Source: Acidobacteriaceae bacterium (GTDB lineage: Bacteria; Acidobacteriota; Terriglobia; Terriglobales; Acidobacteriaceae). Taken from it: 64,000 bases of DNA. The position numbers and the translations under genes were made by a program. The stretch's first letter is position 1; each line of letters starts with the position of its first letter. The notes beneath the pieces are model-generated. The model made no database searches and was not told the origin of the DNA. It was given only the letters and a program-made list of their open reading frames with translations. The stretch spans positions 1 to 64,000 of the forward strand of contig JANXZS010000199.1 of the NCBI GenBank assembly GCA_025355385.1, read 5' to 3'. Positions 54,562 to 64,000 of the stretch are shown here, in pieces.

Positions 54562-55461
54562 GTGACTACCCCGAAAGGCCAGTTTTCACCGGCTTATTTT
54601 GAAGACTTGGAGGCGGGCGCGGCGGAGCAGTTCGACGAAGCTCAACAGAAGGTTGCGGGCGAAAGAACCAAATTCTTCGAACAGCTAGCCTTGCTGAGCG
54701 GGGGCGCTATTATCTTGAGCGTTTCTCTCCTCAGTACCCTGTTTGGGAAGGTTGTCGTATACGGTTCTATAGTGCTTATCATCGGCTGGTTCGCCCTACT
54801 GGCTGCCTTACTATCCTCTCTTTACAGGGCATTACAATACCAGCTCTACATAATAGAAGCCTCGATGGCGCACTACATGAAGACGCTTGCCTCGAAAAAG
54901 ATAGCGCTGCACCAAAGAGCGAGCCAAGGCGCGATGGTTGTGGCTCCGCCTGACGAAGAAGGCAGGCCGATTCAAAGGTCTGCGGAAGAATTAAAGCAGG
55001 CCGCAGCGATGCTATACAGGTGCAGCGAACAGAGGGGAAAAAATGCTGCTCGGCTCTTCCAAAAAGTTCAAATCTCCGAGAAGATTGCGGTGCATAGTTT
55101 TTGGATCGGCGCGCTCGCCTTGGCGCTGTTTGCAGGATATAACCTTTTAAAGGTCCCGATTGGCAAGTCAGCGGTCGAAAGTCTCCATTTGTCGCCGGCT
55201 AAACAACGACTCATATCCCCACCGGATAGAAGTGCTGGCTTTGAGCGTGCAGCCTCCTGTTTGGAGTCTGATCGGTTGACATCTCTGTGCACAAAGCAGA
55301 ACTTCAAGCCGGGGAATGATCCCTTCACCGATATCGGCGTCTATGAAGTTCCATTACCTTCTCTCACACAAGTACCTGAAGGTTATCAATTAGAACCCAA
55401 TGGAAAGGATTGTGAGACCGCATTTCAATGGGCAAACTACTGTCGCATAAATCCTAAGTAG
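54562..55461 (+). CDS. Membrane protein of unknown function
   Basis: The 299-residue protein starts at GTG 54562 with GGAGAAAG about 9 nt upstream. A charged helix (AAEQFDEAQQKVAGERTKFF) precedes two adjacent transmembrane segments (about residues 50-95), a cytoplasmic or periplasmic helical stretch, a third helix (FWIGALALALFAGYNLL, about 182-198) and a Cys-containing C-terminal domain (ASCLES, ETAFQWANYC). No family recognised. The sequence is visibly more AT-rich than acnA and NRAMP next to it, compatible with later acquisition. Its stop is only 21 bp before acnA. Confidence 0.65.
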   Translation: MTTPKGQFSPAYFEDLEAGAAEQFDEAQQKVAGERTKFFEQLALLSGGAIILSVSLLSTLFGKVVVYGSIVLIIGWFALLAALLSSLYRALQYQLYIIEASMAHYMKTLASKKIALHQRASQGAMVVAPPDEEGRPIQRSAEELKQAAAMLYRCSEQRGKNAARLFQKVQISEKIAVHSFWIGALALALFAGYNLLKVPIGKSAVESLHLSPAKQRLISPPDRSAGFERAASCLESDRLTSLCTKQNFKPGNDPFTDIGVYEVPLPSLTQVPEGYQLEPNGKDCETAFQWANYCRINPK

Positions 55462-55482
55462 GGATGAAGGGAAGGCAAGGGC

Positions 55483-58299
<2,817 letters not shown>

Positions 58300-58711
58300 T
58301 TGACTGCTTCGGCCCCCGGCCCGCGAGCCTCCTGAGCCAGACACGGAACGGTGCTCATGCGACGGCACGGTTTACGGGCGCAGTTGACCAACTCGTTAAG
58401 CCCTGGCGGGAGAGTTCGCCCGGTGACAGAATAAAAACACGCACAAAAATGCCGGGTCAAACAAATAAGCGAAAGAAAAGGTCCCGGAGAAACCGGAACC
58501 TTGTTGTGCGGGACTCATGCAGAGGTTTTGTGCAGAAGCAGGGATCGTGTGATGTATCCAGCGTGAACGGTGTGGGCATTTTCTTGATGAAATGCCTGCA
58601 GAGATCTGTGGCTCACCTTACAGTAACCCTGCGTCTGCTGTAGTGTCGGTCGGCAATATTTCCCCAGATGATGCGGGGCGGCGTGGTTTTTTGGCCCGAC
58701 TTATGGTGTCG
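58300..58711. other. Gap between acnA and the small membrane protein gene
   Basis: The 412 bp contain a hairpin at 58478-58502 and otherwise nothing I can support. A 64-codon plus-strand frame (58449-58643) with a basic N-terminus was not accepted. Confidence 0.4.
58476..58505 (+). terminator. Possible acnA terminator hairpin
   Basis: AAGGTCCCGG (58478-58487) and CCGGAACCTT (58493-58502) pair over 10 bp with one mismatch and a 5-nt loop, followed by GTTGTG. T-run weak. Confidence 0.45.
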
Positions 58712-58936
58712 CTAGATTCCCATACCGTAATCGGCAGTAGGCATCCTGTCTCCGGCATGCGAGTAGAAGTCGTAAGGCGTGCGGCGCTTGAATTTGTAGC
58801 GCTGGCGCAGTTCGCGCCCGACGAAGACACCGACTGCGGCTACGCTAAGCGCTAGCGAGGCCCAGCCGATGGTCTTGATGGTGTTGCTTTCATATCTTGA
58901 TTCAGGCAGAGTCATTACGGCAGTTTCCTTTTCCAT
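58712..58936 (-). CDS. Small single-pass membrane protein
   Basis: The 74-residue product has a transmembrane helix (IGWASLALSVAAVGVFVG, about residues 23-40), a basic segment (RELRQRYKFKRRTPYDFY) and a short Gly/Met-rich tail. Two starts are possible: ATG 58936 (MEKETAVM) or ATG 58915. The topology with positive charges after the helix suggests the C-terminus is cytoplasmic. No function known. Confidence 0.6.
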   Translation of the reverse strand: MEKETAVMTLPESRYESNTIKTIGWASLALSVAAVGVFVGRELRQRYKFKRRTPYDFYSHAGDRMPTADYGMGI

Positions 58937-59070
58937 CCCCGCTGCTTCATCTCCCGATCCATCCCTGCGCAGGGCGGCACATATGCATACTTTCTAAAAT
59001 AATCATAGCGTAGCATTCGCTGTCTTTGCTCTAACACCTTGAGGGCATATGGGTAGACCAGCCGTTCTTT

Positions 59071-60120
59071 TCAGCTCATCGAGTTGATCTGCCGCAAAAT
59101 TGCCACTTTTCGCTCCGGCTCCAGGAAGCTGGCCTCCACCGAGTTTGCGGCTAGTTCCCGTAGATGCTCGGCGGAAAACCCGAAATCGCTGTGCGCCAGC
59201 AGATATTCCGTCTCAATATCGCTCTCAAACATCGCAGGATCGTCAGAATTCAGCGTAACCATTAAGCCGGCTTCAAAGTATTGCCTGAGAGGGTGGCGCT
59301 CGAGAGAGTTGCAGCATCCTGTCCGTAAATTGGAGGTGACACATATCTCCAGCGGCACCTGCCGCTCGGCAAGAACATCGAGCAGCTCCCGATCGTCAAT
59401 TGCCGAGAGCGCGTGGCCCAGTCGCTCTGCACCAATGTTCAGCGCGGCCCAGATTCCTTCCGGACCGACTGTCTCGCCGGCATGGGCGGTGAGGTGCAGC
59501 CCCGCCCCGCGCGCCTCAGCGTAAAGATCTCGAAAAGGCTCCGATCCGGTTCGCCGTTCATCGCCGCCTATGCCGATTCCGACGATGCTGGGTGCTGCCT
59601 GCCTCAGCACTGCCGCCTTACGGAAGACCCGCGCCGCCTCTTCTGGCCCAAAGTGTCGAACCGCATCGAAGATCCAATAGAGAGTGGTACCGAAGTCGCG
59701 TTCGCCCCGCTTGCGGCCGCGTTCCATTCCGGCAAAGATGCGATCCACAAGAAATGGGTCTCGTTCGCACTCGGCGCGTCGCCAATAGTAAATCACACCA
59801 ACGGAGACATAGACCTCCGCATGAACCACCCCCTGCTGAGCGAGTCGCTGCAGCATGCGGTATGTGATCAGTTCGTAGTCTTCCGGGGTTCGCAAGCGTT
59901 CGGTAACGGCTTTGAAAGCGAGCATAAACCCGCTGAAGTCATGATAGCGGTACAGCGACTTCGCCTCTTCCAGTGTCAGAGGAGGCCTTGGCTGCGAAGG
60001 ATCCTGCCGCTGGCTGAGTTCAACCAGGGTTGGAGCCTGGATCGTGCCTTCGAGGTGGAGATGCAGTTCAGCCTTGGGCAATCTGCAAAGCCAATCGCCC
60101 GCAATGGCCGTACTGTTCAT
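59071..60120 (-). CDS. add: Adenosine deaminase family protein
   Basis: The 349-residue TIM-barrel enzyme has metal ligands HLHLEG (H20, H22), the catalytic HAGE motif in LTAHAGETVGPE, the SIDDRE/ICVTSNLRTG region and the late LNSDDPAMF (metal Asp). It would deaminate adenosine to inosine. Homologues also act on aminodeoxyfutalosine in menaquinone synthesis, which is a real alternative in an organism with a menaquinol-type bc complex. Its ATG overlaps the APC permease stop by 4 bp, so the two are coupled; a permease for a nucleoside or amino acid next to a deaminase is consistent with a salvage role. Confidence 0.88.
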   Translation of the reverse strand: MNSTAIAGDWLCRLPKAELHLHLEGTIQAPTLVELSQRQDPSQPRPPLTLEEAKSLYRYHDFSGFMLAFKAVTERLRTPEDYELITYRMLQRLAQQGVVHAEVYVSVGVIYYWRRAECERDPFLVDRIFAGMERGRKRGERDFGTTLYWIFDAVRHFGPEEAARVFRKAAVLRQAAPSIVGIGIGGDERRTGSEPFRDLYAEARGAGLHLTAHAGETVGPEGIWAALNIGAERLGHALSAIDDRELLDVLAERQVPLEICVTSNLRTGCCNSLERHPLRQYFEAGLMVTLNSDDPAMFESDIETEYLLAHSDFGFSAEHLRELAANSVEASFLEPERKVAILRQINSMS

Positions 60121-61688
60121 CCTCGTGTCACGTCATCGGGATTGCCCGGAGCGAAGTCGCTGCGCTTACGGCTGTAGAAGTGGTAGATCACCAGCCCAAG
60201 CAGGAGCCATACGAAGAACCGAACCCAGGTGACGATGGGGAGGCCCGCCATAAGCAATCCGCAAAAAAAGAGACTGAGCAGCGGCACGATAGGGCCACCC
60301 GGAGCGCGAAATCCGCGGCGGCGATTGGGCTCGCGGTAACGAAGAATCAAGACCCCGATGGATACCAGCGCGAACGCGAAGAGGGTGCCAATGTTGGAAA
60401 GGTCGGCGAGAGTACCAATGTCCAGCAGCCCGGCGGGAACACCAACCACGAAACCAGCCACCCATGTAGCCACCGACGGCGTGCGAAAGCGGGGATGAAC
60501 GGTACCGAACCAGCGGGGGAATAGCTTATCGCGAGACATGGAGAACCACACGCGAGCCTGGCCCAGCTGAAAGACGAGGATGGAGGAGATCATCCCCAAC
60601 ATGGCGCCGATCAGGATAACCAGCCTTACCCAGTGGAGATGCGCGCCGCCCGGCATCAGTGAAAGCCTCTTGAGCGTGTTGACAACCGGGGCAGCGTCGT
60701 CTATCAGCGTGTTCCACGGCACCAAGCCGGTGAGCACTACTGCTACGCCGACATAGAGAATCGTACAAACGACCAGGGTGGCGATGATACCGATAGGCAC
60801 GTCGCGCTGCGGATTGCGACACTCCTCTGCGGCGGTCGAGACTGAATCGAAGCCGATGTAAGTGAAGAAGATAATGCTGCCGCCGGTGAGCATTCCCGAC
60901 CAGCCATTGGGAAAGTACGGGTGCCAGTTGTGCGGCTTGACGAAGCTGGCTGCGGCGAAAATGAAGATCAGGATGGCGGCGATCTTCAAAAGCACCATGA
61001 CGTTGTTCGTCTCGGCCGATTCGCGAATGCCCCGGACCAGCACCACGGTGATGAGCATGACGATGAGGAACGCGGGAAAGTTGAACCCGAGGTGCCATCC
61101 GGAGGCATAGACCGCCGTACCATCAAAGCTTTGCATTCCGGAGGGGAGGAAAGCTGGCGAAATCCATCGCAGTGCCGGATGAATGCCAAACCAGTCCATC
61201 AGATCGACGATGTGCGCGGCAAAGCCGACACACACCGCCATGTTCGATACGGCGTATTCCAGAATGAGATCCCAGCCGATGATCCACGCGACCAGCTCGC
61301 CCATGGTGGCGTAGGTGTAGGTATACGCGCTCCCGGCGATGGGAATCATCGATGCCATCTCGGCGTAACACAAAGCGGTGAACGCGCAGACCACGGCCAC
61401 CAGCATCATCGAGACCGCGAGTGCCGGTCCCGCCCCAGGCCTGCCAATCAGCGCCTGATGGTGGATGAGGTAGTCGAGCAGGGGAGTGTTGACGATAGAC
61501 GAGGTGTCGAACTTCTCCCCGGCGATCGCTGTGCCAATGACGGTGAAGATGCCCGAACCGATCACCGCGCCGATGCCGAGAGCGGTGAGCGACCACGGCC
61601 CCAGCGTCTTCTTCAGTCGCTGTTCCGGCCGCTCCGAATCGCTGATCAGTTTGTCGATCGATTTACGGGCAAAAAGCTGACTAGGCAG
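60117..61688 (-). CDS. APC-family amino acid permease, probable CTG start
   Basis: The protein has about 12 transmembrane helices and the APC hallmark IGAVIGSGIFTVIG near the N-terminus, then AMCYAEMASMIPIAGSAYTY-like helix 3 and EECRNPQRDVPIG. It belongs to the cationic-amino-acid-transporter branch of the superfamily. The first ATG/GTG/TTG in frame is GTG 61565, inside helix 1; the conserved cytoplasmic part (QLFARKSIDKL, RLKKTLGPWSLTALGIG) lies upstream and is open to a stop at about 61727. An AAGGAG at 61701-61696 sits 7 nt before CTG 61688, giving 523 residues. I infer this CTG start. It is coupled to adenosine deaminase. Confidence 0.8.
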   Translation of the reverse strand: MPSQLFARKSIDKLISDSERPEQRLKKTLGPWSLTALGIGAVIGSGIFTVIGTAIAGEKFDTSSIVNTPLLDYLIHHQALIGRPGAGPALAVSMMLVAVVCAFTALCYAEMASMIPIAGSAYTYTYATMGELVAWIIGWDLILEYAVSNMAVCVGFAAHIVDLMDWFGIHPALRWISPAFLPSGMQSFDGTAVYASGWHLGFNFPAFLIVMLITVVLVRGIRESAETNNVMVLLKIAAILIFIFAAASFVKPHNWHPYFPNGWSGMLTGGSIIFFTYIGFDSVSTAAEECRNPQRDVPIGIIATLVVCTILYVGVAVVLTGLVPWNTLIDDAAPVVNTLKRLSLMPGGAHLHWVRLVILIGAMLGMISSILVFQLGQARVWFSMSRDKLFPRWFGTVHPRFRTPSVATWVAGFVVGVPAGLLDIGTLADLSNIGTLFAFALVSIGVLILRYREPNRRRGFRAPGGPIVPLLSLFFCGLLMAGLPIVTWVRFFVWLLLGLVIYHFYSRKRSDFAPGNPDDVTRG

Positions 61689-61695
61689 GTCCAGG

Positions 61696-61701
61696 CTCCT
61701 T
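61696..61701 (-). promoter_or_regulatory. Shine-Dalgarno deciding the non-canonical permease start
   Basis: AAGGAG lies 7 nt before CTG at 61688-61686, which is in frame with the permease; no ATG, GTG or TTG exists between the upstream stop and GTG 61565. Confidence 0.6.
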
Positions 61702-61905
61702 CTTCGGCCGATTCGAGGGACAGATCAGCCTGTCGCGCATATCAGCGTGACAGGCCGCGAAATGCTTCCGAAGCGCCTATAGCGATTCCACTCCAGATGT
61801 ACCCGAAGCAGTAGAACCCCGCGTGGCTTTTCGATTAAGAGAACCGCACTACGCCACTCTTACCAGCACATAGCAGAGTGGAATTGCTCTAAAGACTGAC
61901 TTCGC

Positions 61906-62061
61906 TTACCGCTTGCTGGTTCCGCGGGCTAACTTCTTCACCTTCTGCTTGTTCTCGCCACGGGCTCCGGCACGAGGACCTTTCGGCGCAGCTTTCTTGC
62001 GAGCTGCACGCTTGACTTTCTTCCGTTCGACCTTATCTTCTATCTTCTTTGTGTCTGCCAT
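61906..62061 (-). CDS. Small Lys/Arg-rich basic protein
   Basis: From ATG 62061 the protein has 51 residues, over a third of them Lys or Arg (DTKKIEDKVERKKVKRAARK, GARGENKQKVKKLARG), with no aromatic residue. AGGGGA precedes the ATG by 4-9 nt. The longer frame to 62118 lacks a good ribosome site. It is likely a nucleic-acid-binding or nucleoid-type protein; not recognised precisely. Confidence 0.65.
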   Translation of the reverse strand: MADTKKIEDKVERKKVKRAARKKAAPKGPRAGARGENKQKVKKLARGTSKR

Positions 62062-62184
62062 GTTCCCCTGATTTCTTCGATCTTTAATGCGCGGCTCAAA
62101 TCGCCGCATATTGCACACTGCTCCATCGATTGCCGTCCGGACGTAACCTGATTCTGTCGATCCTGCAGCATGCCGCGATAGTGA

Positions 62185-64000
62185 TTACAACCTCTGCAGC
62201 TGGGCGAATTTTTCTACCAGCTTTTTAATTCCGAATTTTGCAAATTGTACCGTAATCTTCGCGTCTTCACCGTCTCCCTCCCGATGGAAGACGACTCCCT
62301 CGCCGTATTTCGGGTGGCGAACGCGCTGTCCCTTGCCGAATCCGCGTGCTCCAGTCGGTTCTGGAACCTCCAGGCGCGGACGAGGGGAACTGCCCGATCG
62401 CGAAGAGAAAAACTTCGCAATGTTGTCTAGCGAGCCGACGTCCGGTCTCTTCGGGGTGGCTGCGACCTGGTGACTGCGGCGGTAACCAGCGCTCTGATCT
62501 TCATCCTCATAGCTGTAGTGGCGGCCGGTATCGACACCGTCTTCGCTGTCGCGCCCGCGCGAGGGGTAGGGCGTGGAATAAGCGTTCCACGTGGAGGCAC
62601 GCTGCATTGCGCCGCCTAAATCCTCCAGCAGGTGGTGCGGCACCTCCTCGAGAAAGCGGGACGGCATGCTCGCTTCAGGCATATCGTTGCCGTAACGGCG
62701 ACGATAGCGCGCGCGGGTCAGCACCAGCGCATCCATGGCACGCGTCATCCCCACGTAGCAAAGGCGCCGCTCCTCTTCCAATCCGTTGGGGTCGTTAAGC
62801 GTTCGCGAGTGAGGAAAGAGGCCCTCTTCGAGTCCCGCCAGCAAGACCAGGGGAAACTCCAGTCCCTTGGCTGCGTGCAGCGTCATAAGGGTCACGCGCG
62901 AGTCGGGATTGTACTGGTCCGTGTCGCTGACCAGGGCGGCGTGATCCAGAAACTCGGACAGAGTTTCCCCTCGCTCCTGCGCATCCTGAGCAGCGTTGGC
63001 CAGTTCCTTGAGATTCTCAATGCGCGAGAAGGCCTCGGGAGTTCCTTCCGCCTCCAGCGAACGAATGTAGCCGCTGCGATCGATGAGGAAGCGGATCAAC
63101 TCCGGCAAAGTGGCGGCGTCACCGGGTTTGCGAAAACCCTCGACAGGCGCTGGCCCGGTTTGCTCCGCAGCATGCTCATCCGCGTGGCGATTTTTCTCCA
63201 GCGGCGTTGTCCTCGGGTACTCAGCGGGTGCGGCGTCGAGAAACGGATTGAAGTCAACGGCATTGATCGGCAGGTCTTCATCAGAGATGTCTGCTTCGCC
63301 GGCCGCGAGGTCCAGTCTCCCCTGAGAATCTCCGCCAAAGTCAAAGCTGACATCTGCCTGTTCCGCTTCGCTTGACTGGGCAGGGAGATTGGCGTCCTCC
63401 GCGCCTTCGTCGGCCACATCCGCAGACAGCTTCTCGGCAAATCCGGGAGCCAGCATCGCTCGCGCGTCCTCGATGATGCGGCGGAAACCTTCCAACGCAA
63501 TACAGGCGCGCTGCGGCAACAGACCGTTTCGGATGGCGTGACCCATCGCGTTCCAGGTGCTTGCTCCGGTCTCCAGCGCAACCCGCTCCAGAGTTTCGAG
63601 GGTCGTCTTGCCGATGCCGCGGGGCGGCGTGTTCACCACCCTTTGCAGCGCTACGGAGTCGTTCGGATTCTGCACCAGTTTCAAGTAGCTCAGCAGATCC
63701 TTGATCTCGGCGCGGTCGTAGAACGAGAATCCCCCAACCATGGTGTACGAGATCGTATAGCGACGCAGTGCCTCTTCCACCAGCCGTGACTGCGAGTTGG
63801 TGCGATAGAGCACGGCAACACGCGGGATCTCCTGCTCCTCGCCCGCCTTGCGCAAGTACTTCTGGATGTAGTCGGCAATAAAAAGCGCTTCGTTCTCGCC
63901 GTCGGGAGCCTCGTAGTAACCCAGTTGAGCGCCACCTTCGCGCTCCGTCCACAGTGCCTTGCCCTTGCGCTGCGAATTGTGCGCGACCACGGACGATGCC
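62185..64000 (-). CDS. pcrA: UvrD/PcrA-type ATP-dependent DNA helicase, C-terminal part (5' end outside window)
   Basis: The frame enters from the right edge and ends at 62185 after about 605 visible residues. Motif IV and later SF1 helicase motifs are seen: VLYRTNSQSRLVEEAL, TMVGGFSFYDRAEIKDLL, VNTPPRGIGKTT, TLMTLHAAKGLEFPLVLLAG and YVGMTRAMD. The C-terminal end has a PcrA-type RNA polymerase-interaction (Tudor-like) domain (RVRHPKYGEGVV, KFGIKKLVEKFAQLQRL). An acidic insert of about 100 residues interrupts the 2B domain (63111-63423). The Walker A and motif II lie outside the window. It unwinds DNA in repair and at replication-transcription conflicts. Confidence 0.93.
   Translation of the reverse strand, partial: ASSVVAHNSQRKGKALWTEREGGAQLGYYEAPDGENEALFIADYIQKYLRKAGEEQEIPRVAVLYRTNSQSRLVEEALRRYTISYTMVGGFSFYDRAEIKDLLSYLKLVQNPNDSVALQRVVNTPPRGIGKTTLETLERVALETGASTWNAMGHAIRNGLLPQRACIALEGFRRIIEDARAMLAPGFAEKLSADVADEGAEDANLPAQSSEAEQADVSFDFGGDSQGRLDLAAGEADISDEDLPINAVDFNPFLDAAPAEYPRTTPLEKNRHADEHAAEQTGPAPVEGFRKPGDAATLPELIRFLIDRSGYIRSLEAEGTPEAFSRIENLKELANAAQDAQERGETLSEFLDHAALVSDTDQYNPDSRVTLMTLHAAKGLEFPLVLLAGLEEGLFPHSRTLNDPNGLEEERRLCYVGMTRAMDALVLTRARYRRRYGNDMPEASMPSRFLEEVPHHLLEDLGGAMQRASTWNAYSTPYPSRGRDSEDGVDTGRHYSYEDEDQSAGYRRSHQVAATPKRPDVGSLDNIAKFFSSRSGSSPRPRLEVPEPTGARGFGKGQRVRHPKYGEGVVFHREGDGEDAKITVQFAKFGIKKLVEKFAQLQRL

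Noticed and set aside
58449-58643. 64-codon basic frame downstream of acnA
   Set aside because: It overlaps the hairpin at 58478-58502 and has no ribosome site or recognisable sequence.
60921-61814. 297-codon plus-strand frame across the permease gene
   Set aside because: Antisense shadow; the opposite strand carries clear APC transporter helices.

Overview
The window is a stretch of chromosome from a Gram-negative, moderately GC-rich soil-type bacterium. The gene set (split menaquinol-type cytochrome b followed by a multihaem cytochrome c, dnaG-rpoD linkage, secreted DPP-IV-like peptidase, GH38 and GH5 glycosidases, bacterial Ig-like lipoproteins, DUF885 and TIGR01777 proteins, many small sigma/anti-sigma pairs) points to Acidobacteriota, probably class Terriglobia. 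That placement rests on recalled family patterns, not on a search. No phage, insertion sequence, CRISPR array, rRNA or convincing tRNA was found; the DNA looks like core chromosome with a few decayed or odd loci.

Region by region: 1-5159 is a tightly overlapping respiratory operon: cytochrome b N-terminal part (cut by the left edge), cytochrome b C-terminal part, an eight-haem membrane-anchored cytochrome c, an Ig-like/cytochrome c lipoprotein and an unknown exported protein. 5432-8067 holds an ECF sigma factor and its RskA-type anti-sigma factor, both frameshifted, facing a GH5 hydrolase whose own stop also seems lost. 8181-16323 carries an aldo/keto reductase, the replication/transcription pair dnaG-rpoD, gluQRS, an outer-membrane barrel and a Y-family polymerase. 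16324-25622 carries an acyl-CoA carboxylase beta subunit, an MBL-fold hydrolase coupled to a DPP-IV peptidase, a coiled-coil/zinc-ribbon protein, an XRE-cupin regulator, a TIGR01777 epimerase and an FN3 lipoprotein. 25645-33690 has an FAH-family hydrolase, a small exported protein interrupted by an in-frame amber codon, gyrA, a polytopic membrane protein and an intact ECF sigma/anti-sigma/exported-protein operon. 33770-49271 has ruvB, a thioredoxin-fold protein, a secreted alpha-mannosidase, galU, a DUF885 peptidase, mfd, an Ig-like lipoprotein and an M20 peptidase. 49428-64000 has gatB, a DinB-fold protein coupled to purD, an NRAMP transporter, an unknown membrane protein, acnA, adenosine deaminase coupled to an APC permease, a small basic protein and the C-terminal two-thirds of a UvrD/PcrA helicase cut by the right edge.

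The most noteworthy observations are: the 3+5 haem architecture of the bc-complex cytochrome; the cluster of indels in the sigma/anti-sigma/GH5 locus; an in-frame TAG in an otherwise intact exported protein; an APC permease with no ATG, GTG or TTG before its conserved N-terminus but with a well-placed Shine-Dalgarno before CTG; -10-like boxes abutting start codons at several genes, suggesting leaderless mRNAs; and a 15-bp tandem repeat inside gluQRS. I found no clearly new defence or biosynthetic system.
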